Source: Chrysomallon squamiferum (taxonomy: Eukaryota; Mollusca; Gastropoda; Neomphalida; Peltospiridae). From it: DNA of 64,000 nt. This document shows positions 26,461 through 39,840 of the stretch, piece after piece. Position 1 is the first letter of the stretch. Every line of letters starts with the position of its first letter. The position numbers and the translations under genes were made by a program. The stretch covers positions 13,784,476 through 13,848,475 of the forward strand of contig CM022665.1 of NCBI GenBank assembly GCA_012295275.1, written 5' to 3'. The notes beneath the pieces were generated by a model, which did no database searches, was not told where the DNA came from, and worked only from the letters and a program-made list of their open reading frames with translations.

Positions 26461-27176
26461 ATTCGTCAACGATTAGAAAAAGAAAAAGAAAGAAAGAAAG
26501 AAAGTGAAAAAAAGGAAAGAAGAAGAAGGAAACAAGTCTGATTAAAAAAAAAAAAAAAAAAAAGTAGAAAAAAGAGAGAGAGAAAAAGAGATGTGAAAAA
26601 GAAAATGCTGATTGGTCAATATAAAAAAACAATACCACCCCCAGAAATTAATAAAATTATAGGAAATTTTTAAATTTATTTATTTATTTGTCAGTTATGC
26701 GGTTTTGTACAGTGGTCATACGGGAAATAATACCCCGTCACATTTTACTGGGCTATTCTAATTGACTGCATTACTTTATATACATTTTCTCACAGACGCA
26801 GAGAACTGGCTGCAACTGAGAATAGCACTATGGTCAGGACCCAGGAACAACGATTCTGCTATCAGTCAAGCTTCAGGCCAGCTCCTGCAACAAACTGGAT
26901 AACTCAGCTGTAAACATCGAATTTATTATTACAGTTTAAATACTTAGACTGCTTAAAACACATAAATAAAATGGAGGATGAAAACGATGCTGAAGAAAAA
27001 TATATAAAGATCAAACTAACAGATGAAAACAAGAAGCTAAATATTAGAATTATTCCGATATGTTGCAATTTTCATAATCGTATACACCTTTGTGTATATC
27101 TGTATATCTGTCTGTCTGTCTGTCTATCTGTCTGTCTATCTCTCTATCTCTCTATCTATCTATCTATCTATCTATC

Positions 27177-27227
<51 letters not shown>

Positions 27228-27481
27228 GTCTATCTATCTATCTATCTAGTTATCTATCTGTATCTATATATATATAAAACTCGTCTAAATAATTTTTGAA
27301 AATAATCATTAATATAGAAAAGTAACAAAATAATTGTCTGAGTATATATATATTGAAAACGACAGATATATACTCTCTCTATTACACACAAAAAAATATT
27401 TTTGGTTATTAATATATTAATAAAAATTATTTATCTCAACTACATACTTAGATTTAATGACAAAAAAAAGAAAAGAAAACA

Positions 27482-27512
<31 letters not shown>

Positions 27513-28690
27513 TTATACATTTATATTATGGTTTCACTTACTTTTACTAATTTAGTTTTATCATCTGTAAGTAAAACAAGGAACTATTCTCCTTTTCTGT
27601 TAAGTTCATTAATTACAGGATTTTGATATTGGAAGATACACCGCAAAAGAAGAGAAAATAGCAGGCTCCATGATTATAGGTTTTTTTTTCAGATATGTAT
27701 TATTTCATATTTAATTTCAGTAAACTAACTATTTGCACTTAAATGGTAAGTACTGAAAATAATACAGTTTTTTTTATTTTTGTTTTAAAAATGATTGTAA
27801 ATAGTGTTTATGTAAATTTTCTATACAGTTATCTCCTCAAATTCATCTATTATAACATCTGACCTGTGGCTTTTGTTTCTAAAACCTGAGTAGAATACAG
27901 TTTGTTTTACTGTTTAATTAATATATAAACTGTTATTACTGAAATTATTATTTATTGAAATTTTCAAATATTTTCATTTTTATATAATATTCAGCAGAAA
28001 ATTCTTTACAATAGTAATGATTTTCAGTATTATTACTTCCAAAATTTAAACAACAACAACAGCAATAAAATAAATAATTAAATAAATAAATATAAATATA
28101 ATAATAATAATAATAATAATAACGAAAAGATGTTTTCAATAGACTGTAAAAATTAAAATTAAATTATAGAAAAGCGTTTTGCTGAATTCGAAATGTAGCC
28201 TTTAAATAAATAAATACGGTTTTGACTTAAATTTTCTATATTTATTCTAATTTTAAAAACATATATATTATTTTGTATTTTGTTGTTGTTGTTATTTATT
28301 CCTTTGTTTATTTATTTATTTTGAGTTTACATTCAAAACATATTTATATATATGTTCACTTGTCATTTACTGATTTTCAATACAAGTGTAATAATGTATA
28401 ATGTTAACTTTGTCAGAATTTATTTGATAGATATGGGGAAAAGAAAGAATATTAATAAACTGAAATTATTAAATATGTATTATATATTTGTTTCATTCAT
28501 CTTTCATACTGTAATAATACTGATTTATTGTTTTAAAAACAAAACAAATTAATAAACAACACCAAGAATAAAAAAAAAAAGATAAATAAAATGAATTAAA
28601 ACAAGAAATAATCATAGGTGTGTGTCCATGTATAAAGCCATGCCCACTAGTTCCAGAAGAAAATATCAACATTTTAATACAACTGTGACA
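26460..28690. repeat. Purine-rich run, (TCTG/TCTA)n array and AT-rich spacer
   Basis: Purine-rich 26460-26620; tetranucleotide array at 27105-27264; (AAT)n at about 27484-27510 and 28099-28122; the rest is AT-rich. No gene recognised. Confidence 0.75.
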
Positions 28691-29020
28691 AAGAAATTGT
28701 TTTAACGGAGAGATACTTTCATGTTACCATAGATGTATCTTTCATCATGGTGGACAGACACCACGTGCCTTTTCGCGCTAGTCTGTGCTTACCAGTTTCC
28801 GTCGACCACCCTGTTTCCGTTTGTTTATCAATATACATTCGTGACTAAAAGTCCCTCAGCAGTTAACGGGACCAAGATGGGCCACACATCTTGGTGTAAA
28901 CATCTCCATTCATCGAAAATAACACACTTCATTCACAAAATGTGCTTTTCACGATTTACAAAGTTTCATCTTGTTTCCAGTCGCAGTTGCATGAACCAGT
29001 GTTAAAAAGTACGTGCTATG
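28690..29020. other. Repeat-free island 8 with hairpin and forkhead-type site
   Basis: Perfect 9-bp inverted repeat ACCAAGATG/CATCTTGGT (28871-28879, 28887-28895, 7-nt loop) followed directly by TGTAAACA (28895-28902), a Fox-class consensus. E-box CACGTG at 28762-28767. A 90-codon open frame covers the island but has no known domain or splice support. Confidence 0.42.
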
Positions 29021-29258
29021 TTATTTAATATGCTTTGTTTCTTCCAAATCTTTTGTTTCATTTCCCGTATTTATATATCACTTGGCGTTAAATTTAGCAA
29101 AACAGTCCATTCATACTTTAGTGTGAGATACAAATATATGTGTGTATTTTAGAGTCTGGAGTGCTTGCCAGTTTTGACAATATTATGAAAACATATTTGG
29201 AAGATGTCGTTTACTGATACATTAATATTTAGTTTTCTTTAGCCTGTTTAGGTGGAGG

Positions 29259-29261
<3 letters not shown>

Positions 29262-29342
<81 letters not shown>
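29262..29342. repeat. (GA)n microsatellite
   Basis: About 75 bp of GA with a GCGAG end. Confidence 0.95.
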
Positions 29343-30488
29343 GGTGACAGATAGACAGGCAGACAAACAAACAAACAGATAGACAGGCCTAAAAAGAGAG
29401 AGAGAAAGAACGTAAGATTATGAAGGAATATGAAGGAAAACATAATTTCATGTTTTTAATGAATATGAATTTCTTTTCCAAGATTTTTGGAATAGTTGTA
29501 ATGTTTTAAGACAGCCTTTGCTGAAACCGTAAATTCTTGTTATTATAAATATAAATTTACATATTAATCATATATACAAGAAAAAGAAATCATTTATCTT
29601 TTCTTCTGTTGCTAGTCTGTTGAATATGTTAATTTCAGTGGATTTATTTTGATAATATTTACAGCTTAAATAAAAAATTATTGGTTTTATCGCAACTGCT
29701 ACACATTTTAAAATAATAAATACTGAGTGTCACTTGTATAATTTTGATACAGTCAAAATAATATTGATAATAAGCTTAATCAGCATTGCGTAATATAAAA
29801 TAAGATGCAGTAACAATTTTCAAAAAACCTATCTAACGAAGTTATCAAGTTTTAAAGGTGTTAAAATAATAATAATAATAATGATGATAATAATAATAAT
29901 AATTTATCGAAACGATATTTCAAACTATTGCAGATTACCTCTGATTACTTCATTATGTATATTGTTTATGCGATAACACAACAGAATGACGCAAGACAAT
30001 ACCATGACGTCATATTCTGTGGATAAAAAGATTAGCAGATTTAAAGTTCGATAGTTTTTGAAATTATACAAGGTAAACATTTACTATTTTAATTTAATAA
30101 TTTATATTGTCTTTCAGATATTCATCAGTATTATTATGTATTTGTTTATAAGCTTCGTTACCGTAGTTTTAAATTTTATTAATTAGTTTATTTGTAAAAT
30201 TCGGTATAACTATATTTTATTTTGTTAAATCATAATTTCAGTTTAAAAATAATAAACTGTCAGTATAATTAAATTTTATGAAGACGGTCAATAAATTATC
30301 CATTTTCTTGTAATAAGTAAGTCAATGCAAAATGAAAGACCAGTTACGTAAATAAGAAAAATATGAAATTTTAAACTTATATTCAGTTTATTTAGTGATG
30401 GATTTATGAAACATTTTTTCTTTATAAATACATTTTTGCTTTTCGTTTTCATTTTTATTTACTTTAAAAATTTTAGAATTTGTTTTAA

Positions 30489-30524
<36 letters not shown>

Positions 30525-30641
30525 ACAACTTGATTTTTAATTATAATTAAATAAAATATTTTTAGATAGTTAGATAAATAGATGAATGGAAGGATGAAAA
30601 GATTCTGTGTTCTAGGCAGAAAAAGGGCTGTTAGTGATAAT

Positions 30642-30642
<1 letters not shown>
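29343..30642. other. AT-rich spacer, no gene seen
   Basis: AT-rich DNA with short (AAT)n/(ATT)n runs near 29865-29900 and 30493-30522. Confidence 0.6.

Positions 30643-30724
<82 letters not shown>
30643..30724. repeat. (GA)n microsatellite
   Basis: About 80 bp of GA dinucleotides. The open frame with alternating Arg-Glu through it is an artefact. Confidence 0.95.
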
Positions 30725-30726
<2 letters not shown>

Positions 30727-31149
30727 TCTTGTTAATTAATTATAAATTTCTTAGATTTCAAACAAATGATGTTACAATGCTTACTTTGTTTATTTGATGT
30801 TCGACACTGTTTAAGTTACTTGAATCGTTAATCAATCAGACATCGCGTTTACACAACACGCATTCTTTGAAACACATATCATTTTCTACAGCTACTTCGA
30901 ATCAAAGGTAAGGAAAGAAATATATTTATAACACCTAATTGGCGAGACTGTTATTTATAACTTATAAAAATGTTTTCAAAAAGTTACCAATACCTTTGAA
31001 CAGCTCTTCTAAGAGACTCGAAAAAGACAATCAAAAAAGAGAAATAAAACCCGAAGGCGCGTGCTCTGTCATCGGCGTAGGACAAAAGACTATTAGTGTT
31101 GATATTCAACGATCTCAAAAAAAAAAAAAAAAAAAAAGTGTCTGTCTGA

Positions 31150-31740
31150 TATAGACTTTTAAAACGACCCAACAATATTTTTGCTCCATATCTGACACAA
31201 GAAGGCTTAATTAGTTACGACTGAATAAGTTTCGGCGTAGAGAACCCGAGGGGATAAAAGGGGAGTAAGTGAGAGGGGGGGGGCGGTGGTGAGATAAAAT
31301 AGAGGGAGATCGTTTTAATATTAAAACATTTTTTTTTTCTTTCTTTCTTTCTTTCTCTCTCTCGAACTGCGACGCCGATTGTGTTATCGCCAACCGATCT
31401 GCCGAGGACGCAGACGTTGGAGAGACAACATCGACGTTCACGTTGACTTAATGCTCTATGGAGCGATGCCCACGTCTTGTCCGACCACCCACATTTTATA
31501 ACGCGGGTTATCAGTCATATCAAAATAATGTATATAGGACAGCGCCGCAGTACTGTGAAGTTCTACTTAGCTACCAATGCAAAATGATTGAGGTTTTATA
31601 GTCTTCTTTTATCTTGTATTGAGTTGCCAGTGAGATCGTATCTACTGTCGTCACGAAAATAAGGGTGTCTAGTTCGGAGTCGAGTAGATTGGGTAGAATT
31701 TTAGGTGTTGAGATGGTTTAGGGATTTTGCTTGTTATTTA
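31150..31740. other. Repeat-poor, CpG-containing island 9
   Basis: Complex stretch with G-rich (31273-31290) and pyrimidine (31330-31362) runs. The 31365-31740 part is unique, with several CpGs. No exon recognised. Confidence 0.4.
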
Positions 31741-31972
31741 AAAAAAAAAAAGAAAAAAAAAAAAGAAAACCAGCGGATAAAACGACTTTTACTTGCGTGT
31801 GATAATTCTTTGTATAATTTGTCAGTCATCACTTGTTAAATTACGTACGTGTGATACTTTTTAATTTTTTCAAAAAACGGTCTGAATTTATTAATGTTTT
31901 GTTTGTAAAGTCTGATCTTCAGTGGTTTTGTCAGTTAAAAGTTATTTTTTCTTTCTTTCTTTATTATCATTC

Positions 31973-32014
<42 letters not shown>

Positions 32015-33196
32015 GTAATAATAATAATCATCATCATCATCATCATCACAGAGATAAAGAAAAGTAAAATGAGTGAAATTCTCGAGACTGTAACAAGGTT
32101 CAAGCGGAAATAAAATTATAATAATCATTTAAAACTAAATTATCTATCTATCTGTCTGTCTGTCTGTCTAATCTGTCTATCTATCTGTGTGTGTGTGAGT
32201 GTGTGTGTGTATACATGATAAAAATAAAATAAAAAAACCCTCTTTCAAGTCAAATTCATTTTTATTAAGTTTAAGCTTTCCGTTCATTCTTTGAACGGTG
32301 TATACAATTTTTATTGCCCAGGTGTTGAATCATAGGAGTAATATATATATATAAATTTTTTGTTTGTTTGTTTGTTTTGTTTGTTTGTTTTTTTTTTTTT
32401 AAATTCTTGAGATGTTCAATTTTCATATCGTGAATTTTACGTAGAAACCCTAAACCTTTCATGGAATGTTTTAATATTTTTCTTTTATTCTCCGTGCGTA
32501 TAAATGACTTTGAAAAATATTCACGAAAATCATAATTGCCAGGTTGGGGAAATCAAAAAATGAGCGTTTATATCTCAGTCCTAGATGTGACGGGAACACG
32601 TGTACATTTATTTGTTGATGAAGTAAATACAGTACATTTTATAGAGACAGTGAGCCACTTCTGACTGCCTGTTGAAATCTGTAATAGTAGAACTCTGAAA
32701 AATATTTTGAAATAAATTGTTGTTTTTTTTGTTTTTTTTTTATGAGAGAGAAAAGGCTATGATGAAAAGTGTGTGTATGTGATATGGATAAGTGTGTGGA
32801 ACTATATATATACTTCTGTATGCTTACCTGTCTGATTGCCTCTCTTTCTGTATGTCTTCCCATCGATTAATCAGTCCATCCGTATGTCCGTCTCTTTATC
32901 TTCATTGGTGTTTATCTGTTGGTGTGTTTGTGTGTGTGTGTGAGTATGAACATATGTGTATATGTAATCATATTTGTGTGTTTGTGTATGCATACATGTA
33001 TTTATATATGTGTCTGTGTGTTTGTACAAGAACATTTTTGTTGAGAACGGTTATTTATTATTATGCATGCAAATACCTACCTACCTACATATATACATAC
33101 ATCTACACATACACAAATACACACACACATATACATATACATACAGACATTAATACACTCACACATACATATATGCATAATCTCTTACGTTCGGAT
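31741..33196. repeat. Spacer with (AAT)n(ATC)n and tetranucleotide/GT arrays
   Basis: (AAT)n(ATC)n at 31975-32048, TCTA/TCTG/GT mosaic at 32122-32212, poly(T)/TTTG near 32357-32400 and TG/CA-rich mosaics at 32910-33180. An open frame across the mosaic gives Cys/Tyr/His-rich peptide and is not a gene. Confidence 0.75.
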
Positions 33197-33273
33197 TTTC
33201 TAATGTTAGAAAACGTAGCCATAACCAGCCTTTCTAATGTTAACAAAATGTAACCATAACGAACATTCTAACG
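33197..33273. repeat. 34-bp tandem duplication
   Basis: TTTCTAATGTTA begins at 33197 and recurs at 33231 with a shared GTARCCATAAC segment; a partial third unit starts near 33265. Confidence 0.7.
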
Positions 33274-33330
33274 CAGTAGATAAGCAATCGGTCTTAAAAC
33301 GTGTACGATCTGAGATCGCAACTCATTATA
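33265..33330 (+). repeat. Weak tRNA-like (SINE-head-like) segment
   Basis: CGCAGTAGATAAGCA (33272-33286) resembles a pol III A box. A poor B-box-like segment lies at 33312-33324, overlapping a CGATCT/AGATCG inverted repeat (33306-33318). No tRNA fold is supported. Confidence 0.22.
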
Positions 33331-34100
33331 CCATATACTTACTGTTCTTATTTCAATCATCCAATGATTCACGTCAAATGTGACTGAAAATAGGTGTTAG
33401 AAAATTAAATTGTTATGATGTTTCGTTTTACGATATATTTTATATTGCGGGTGAATTGTCTTTTGATACCTTTCTCGTATTTCTGAAACATCGGACACCT
33501 GAAGTATTCCTGTCATGGACACAATATAGAAATATTGCTTCAAAATAGGATATGTTATTATTATTTTTTTTATTTTTATTTTTTTTGTTTGTTTTGTTTT
33601 TATTTATTTTATTATTATTTATTTTATTAATTTCTAAGCTTCAAAATAAGAAAGTATATGTCAAGAACACGTATTATGGAAACTATATCTGATTTCGCTT
33701 AGAGGGAGAGTTGTATCAATATTTTTAAAACAATTCCTGCGCATCGACAATGGTTATAACACTAAACACATGACAGAGGACTTATTTCTTTTCATTGCTT
33801 AGAAACGTTATAATTTGTCATATGCAATTTCGGTATGAGAAAATGAAAGCACAGGTGAATTACAATATTTCTAAAATTAATTTCATTAATAACCAAGCCT
33901 GCCGTGGCTTTGGTGATCTTTACGCAGTCCTTAAAACCATTATTATATATCTTTACAGTTGACGGAATATTTCTGTAAGATGGAGGGTGTTGTTTTATAT
34001 ATTCTCATAAATAAAGCATCTTTTTAAAATTTTTTTTTTACTACATATTTAAGAAACTGCAACATTGAAAACGGTAATGTTGGTTACACAAACAAGCCAA
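33331..34100. other. AT-rich spacer, no gene seen
   Basis: T-rich low-complexity DNA near 33555-33630; otherwise unique AT-rich sequence. Confidence 0.6.
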
Positions 34101-34810
34101 AGTATATTTGTAAGAAGACTATAAAAAGGGACTATTTCGCGAATCCGCGTTTAAGTAATTCGAAACGTGTTCTTTTGTTCTGTTTTGTTTGTTTGTCACG
34201 TCGGCCATTAAGGCTACGTAGGTGTTCCTCGTTACGGGCGGGAATAACAAAAAAAGAAGTTAAAAAAATGTCGCCGCCCTGAAATCGAGATCTGGTAGTA
34301 ACAACTTCTTGGACCCAAGAACGACAACTGGTTTCCCCAAAGTTCCCATTGTGTGTCATGGTGTTCGCGATGTTTCGCCAAATTGTAAATATAATTAGTG
34401 ATAAATTACAATATTTTTTCAACACTGTCACTCGACCGGTGACTGAAAGTCGGTGGTACTTATTTGGTATGGCTTTTATACCTGTGTTATATTTAGCCGG
34501 TCTTTGACAAAAGATAAGTAAACTCGTGCGTAAAAAACAAACATGGCTCTCGGGGAGTAACTGGTCTTGTTTGCGATATAATAACACGAAAAACACAAAC
34601 TGTACAACAGAGAGTCGAGAACCCACGACTCGAGATAAACAGACAGTTACATTTATTTTCAGCAAAAAAATCTCAACTGAAGGGCGAAAAGGGCAGGGCA
34701 GAAGCGAAACATATGACACGCTCGGCAAATACGAAACTAATTATCAGTTTCGCTGACTCTGTTTAATGAAGGAACTCCCCTAACTGGCCGCACTAACGAG
34801 TGTAAGTTTA
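34100..34810. other. Repeat-free island 10 with a 198-codon open frame on the minus strand
   Basis: CpG-containing block of about 700 bp. The minus strand is open from 34728 to 34132. The translation has no domain I recognise and no obvious splice or poly(A) context, so I do not call a gene. The part around 34430-34510 has a GTACC/GGTCGA word arrangement faintly like cephalopod SINE tails. An unconserved frame in regulatory or repeat DNA is the likeliest explanation. Confidence 0.35.
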
Positions 34811-35216
34811 GATACATATGTTTGTTTCTCTTGCCATTATTCAAACAGTTGATGAAAAAAAGCGAAACTGTAAAAAATAAAATGAGGTTGATACAAGGTG
34901 GACGCTGAAAGGACACTGAAGCTATGGCTTTCTCGATAAAAAGTTTAACATCAAGACCGTACTAGGAAAGTGATAAATGAACATACACCAAAGTCAGTCA
35001 ACCATTTTTAAACTGAATGTATGTATCGAACGATCAAGCACGTACGTCTTGGGCACACAATTCAGTAGCGCAGACTATATTTGTATCAGCAAATTAGAAC
35101 TGGATGGCTTTATCACCGTTACACAGAAAGAGACAAAAGAAGAAAGCAGCTTAACCATGATGCCATAGCACATTGTACTAGAGAAAAAAAAGCCCATTAT
35201 TCAGATAAACCTTTGA

Positions 35217-35251
<35 letters not shown>

Positions 35252-35480
35252 TTAGTCCCTTCAAAGTTTGAAAAAGAATAAATAGATAATCAGTATGTGT
35301 GTGTATATATATATATATGATAAAATTTTAACACCATAACGTTCTTAACTATTTGTCCAGGGTATTATTTTGATTACGTTTAAGCGCTGATGATTAAAGA
35401 AAATATATGTCGAGATTACAAAAATGCTATATTTTATGAAGAAAGTTAACAACGTTATTATCTTAATGTATTACATCAGT
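34811..35480. other. Spacer with poly(A) tract
   Basis: Unique AT-rich DNA, poly(A) at 35220-35249 and a short (AT)n near 35305. No gene. Confidence 0.6.
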
Positions 35481-36030
35481 GTAAACACAAAGGTTTGTGA
35501 CCGTTATAACTCAGTTAAAACAATAACACTTAAATCTACACGGAAAGAATATCGCTGAAGAAATACGAGACATAGAAAAATGATGTGACCATCATGGGTA
35601 TACAGACTCAAAAATCGATAAACATTAAAATAAATAAATAAAATATTAAAGTATATGCAGGAACGATCCCACAGTCTGCGGCACATAATAACATTGCTAT
35701 CCAGATCCCGCTCAAATATTGGTAGATGACGCACATATTGCGTTTGCCCGAAGTCTCTTTCGATGATGACCATTGGCGGAAAGCACTCTACACCTTGCCT
35801 TGGACTGAGCGACAAATCCTTGGCCAAATACCGCGTGCGCACGTTCTAGGGCCGAGATGCACAAATGATTGATGGGGAATGTAACTTCGGTCCGCAAATC
35901 TAAACAAAATCATTGGTCGCACCTGTATAAACAATGGCAAAGGCTGAGCTTTTCTGCAGGGGCGCACTAAGATGGAGTGATTTAAGATGAAAACAGAAAA
36001 ACCTTTTCTCCTCTTCACGTAATGTTATCT
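35480..36030. other. Repeat-poor island 11 with PBX-HOX-type site
   Basis: Complex, CpG-containing block. TGATTGATGG at 35866-35875 matches the composite PBX-HOX consensus. Overlapping minus-strand frames have no recognisable domain. Confidence 0.4.
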
Positions 36031-36519
36031 CGACAACAGCATATTATTTATATTACACCTTATTAATACATCTATAATATATACTTACGATTAGATATTT
36101 CGTAACAGTATCGGTGAATATAATCACGATCGTGATGCTAATGTTTGAAACAATAAATATGTCCATAAATGTTCTCAATTAACATATAGAGAAGAATGCA
36201 ACATTAGTTTAATCAAAATGATGTACAGTATTTATGAATATACTGACCAGAGGAATAATGGTTTGCATGGCCAGTCTTCATAAGCGTCCTCCCTTCGTCT
36301 ATTTCCTATTCCAACCAGTACTCACATACTTTATGACCAAAGACCGTAATTTATGTTTTCCTACTAAGATGCATACCAAAGATATTTTGATACTAATAGG
36401 CAAGCTTAAATAATTTAAAGTTTATTGAATTTTATTTTCGCATTCTAAGGATTTCTACTGGCCATATTTCATAAAATCTAACATTATCTTTCGTCTACAA
36501 TTAAAGTATGTATATAATA

Positions 36520-36557
<38 letters not shown>

Positions 36558-37455
36558 GCATCGTTTTTAATAATTATAATGATGATAATGCTAAAATTGG
36601 TGATGATAATAATAATCAACACAACACTTCAGGTACTATTTTAATAAATAAATAAATAAACAAATATACATGTTTATTGGCAACCGCGGTTATTTATCTT
36701 TTTTGAAACATATTAATGTAATAATCATACCGATGTAGGTTTTTTAAAATTTTGACTCTAGTCCGACAAGATCCAAAAATCCATTACAATGTACAATAGA
36801 CAGCTGAGACTGAATTATAATAATGAATAAAAAGTTTTTTGATCGAATCTTAATCATTGTATATTGCATTGTTTTATTAATATTATTATCATCATCATCA
36901 TCAATATTACTATTTATTTATTTATTTATTTCACTGTAAATATACCTTACAAAAATATAATGCCTGAAAGGTTTTGTTGTTATAAAAAAATTATATATAT
37001 AAAATTAAATAAATTAAAAAAAAAATTAAATTAAAATCTATGTTTCTCCGTTATATATTAAACGAGAAAAGGAACATTTCTATTAAATTTTATCGCAAAT
37101 TTTCCATTTCTTTTTAACAATCCTGTTTTCCGCGTCCAATTAAAACCGCAGAATTTTTTAATTCTCAAATCTACATCAGTTCAACAGAATCGTTCGTATA
37201 GTAACTTCATAACTTCATTATTCTAACATCTACATCGTTCCAGCTTCATCCTGTCCAAACAATAACTGGTATATAATTTTATAGTCTGCATCATTTCCAT
37301 CGAAGCAGTAAACACTACAATGCAATTTCGTTATTCAAAAAATCTCCATCTTAACTACCATCTCCCACAAACCAAAAATGCTACATTACCATTTCACTGT
37401 AATAAAGCAAAAAATGTTAATATACCAAAATCAACCACAGCCACCTATCAGCGTT

Positions 37456-37490
<35 letters not shown>

Positions 37491-37922
37491 TCACTAAACA
37501 TTGATTCCGCTTAAGATTATATAGATATGAAGTTATGCATCAATGAAGACGCTAAACCGTTATAAATGATTTATTTTGGTATAATTTAACATGAAGCCGT
37601 CATACGACGATTGTTTTGACATTTATATCAACACGTTGATTACCTTCTGTTTTTTAATGGAAGAGAAATAAAAAAGTTGCCATTGTTAGTTTTGCAGTCA
37701 TGGTTAGATACATTACGTATGTCTGAGTAGACAAATATATCGGTGATGTTGGCGCCAGCTACGTAAACCCAGCCATGGGTGATGTGAGGTGGACATTTTT
37801 AATACGCTGTTGTAGGGCTTGCGTTTGTTTGTTTATTTAGAAACTAGTACAGAGTGCTCACTTGCTTAAATCTTAAGTGAATTTGAGTTCTTTTGATATC
37901 TGATTTCGTTCAATTAAATTTG
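36031..37922. other. AT-rich spacer, no gene seen
   Basis: Includes poly(T) (about 36522-36553), (AAAT)n patches and poly(A) (37461-37488). A small complex stretch lies at 37690-37830. No exon recognised. Confidence 0.6.
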
Positions 37923-38025
37923 TTTTCTTCTTTGTTTCTTTCATTCATATAATTTTTTTTCTTCTTTGTTTCTTTCATTCAATTAATTTTTTTCTTCTTT
38001 GTTTCTTTCATTCATTTAATTATTT
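37923..38025. repeat. 33-34 bp minisatellite, 3 copies
   Basis: The word CTTCTTTGTTTCTTTCATTC recurs at 37927, 37961 and 37994; pyrimidine-rich DNA continues to about 38240. Confidence 0.85.
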
Positions 38026-38750
38026 ATTTAATTTTCTTCATTCTTTCTTTCATTCATTTTTATTTGTTTTTCTGCGATTTTTCTCTTCTGTTTTTCTTTC
38101 TGTCAGTATTTTGTTTCTAGCTTTCCTTTATTTATTTATTTATTTATTTATTTCATTGTTGTTCGCCTTTCCTTTCTGTTTTCCTCACTATTTATCTCTG
38201 TCTTTATATTATCTTTTTTTTCTTTTTTTTTTTTTTAGTGTTCTTTTACTATACATTTATATTTCAGAATAACAAAGATAAGTAAAGCAACTAAAATTAA
38301 AATTAAATAATTTTTCATTCTTTTCTATAATGAAATGTTTACACACAAACAAACAAATAAAAAACCGCACACGTACTTACTGTTTATGCCAAAAAAAAAA
38401 TATTTTTATTATTAGTGTATTATTTTCTTTTGAACGTGTTTCCTTCTTGATATTTCATATTTTTTTTTTTTTTTTTTTTTTTTAATCTTGTCGCACCTGC
38501 GACAAAATATTCAAAACATACATCAGGATGTTTATTAGACTCATATAAAAAAATTTCAAAAAAGATAAATTACCGAGGTTGCCAATAAACATGTGTATTT
38601 ATTTATTTATTTATTTATTTATTTTGAAATATAAATGTAAATAAATAACACAATTTGTATTAGTATTTTCTGTTCTAATATAATTATTCGTACTTTATCT
38701 TTCAATAATGAGATTTAATTTTATATTATCTTGTTCGTATCCATTTCGTG

Positions 38751-38785
<35 letters not shown>

Positions 38786-39376
38786 CATTAATTATTAGTT
38801 TTTAACGCTTAATTTCGGGTCAAAATGAATTTACCTATTTGTGGAAAATTACACATTTATTTTTATTTCTTTGTTTGCTTTACATTTTGATTATTATTCG
38901 GATTAATGATTGTTTTATTATCATGCTTTTTAAAACAATTTATAACGACAATAGTATTGAAAATAATGACGATGCTGATGCTGATGCTGACGCTGATAAT
39001 AATAATAATAATAATAATAATAATAGTAATAATAAGACAAACCCAAATTTAAAGAACGTTTCGAAACATCATTTTTTATTATTATTATTATTATTATTAT
39101 CAGCTTCGCCGTTATTTTTATAAACATTATCGTTGTATTTATTATTATTAACTCTGTTGTTGCTGTTAAATCAAACCACTGATAACAAATTATATAATAT
39201 TCCTATGGGTTTGAATATTGTTTCAGTGATTTTAATGAAATAAAAATTCGTAAAGTTTTCTATCTTACTGACTGGCCATGGATACTGATTTTCACTAGAA
39301 AAATCTATGTAAAGTAGAAGGATGTAAGTAAATGTGGATAATAATTCGTATCTTAAAACAAAGAAACAAAAACAAA

Positions 39377-39424
<48 letters not shown>

Positions 39425-39840
39425 AATAAATGAAATAAAGAAAGAAAGAGAAGAAATTTGAGATAAAATATTACAAAATAACTAAATTTTAATATGGTTT
39501 TGTGTGAGAATTTTCTAGAATGATGTCGGTCATATACACTCGCACACAAACACATACATACGTACATACATACGTACGTACATACATACATACGTACATA
39601 CATACATAAATGCATACTTATATATATATATATTTATGGGGAGAGTAGATGGATGGATGGGTAGTTACACGTGTGTATATATATATATATATATATCAAC
39701 ATCATTTAAAAAATAAAAAATAAAAAATTATCGTGGAAAATAACAATTCAAGATGTATTTTTTGTATTATTTGTCGTTGTTGCTTTTTTCATATAAAATC
39801 TGTTACTTTTACTTCATTATTTTTTCACAGTCGTTATTTC
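38026..39840. repeat. AT-rich, microsatellite-dense spacer
   Basis: (TTTA)n patches, poly(T) (38462-38483), (AT)n (38761-38785), (AAT)n/(ATT)n (38998-39025, 39379-39430), and GTAC/CATA mosaic (39540-39610). No gene recognised. Confidence 0.75.

Noticed and set aside
18996-27264. Tandem tetranucleotide arrays as possible CRISPR-like or regulatory arrays
   Set aside because: They are plain microsatellites without spacers, in an animal genome.
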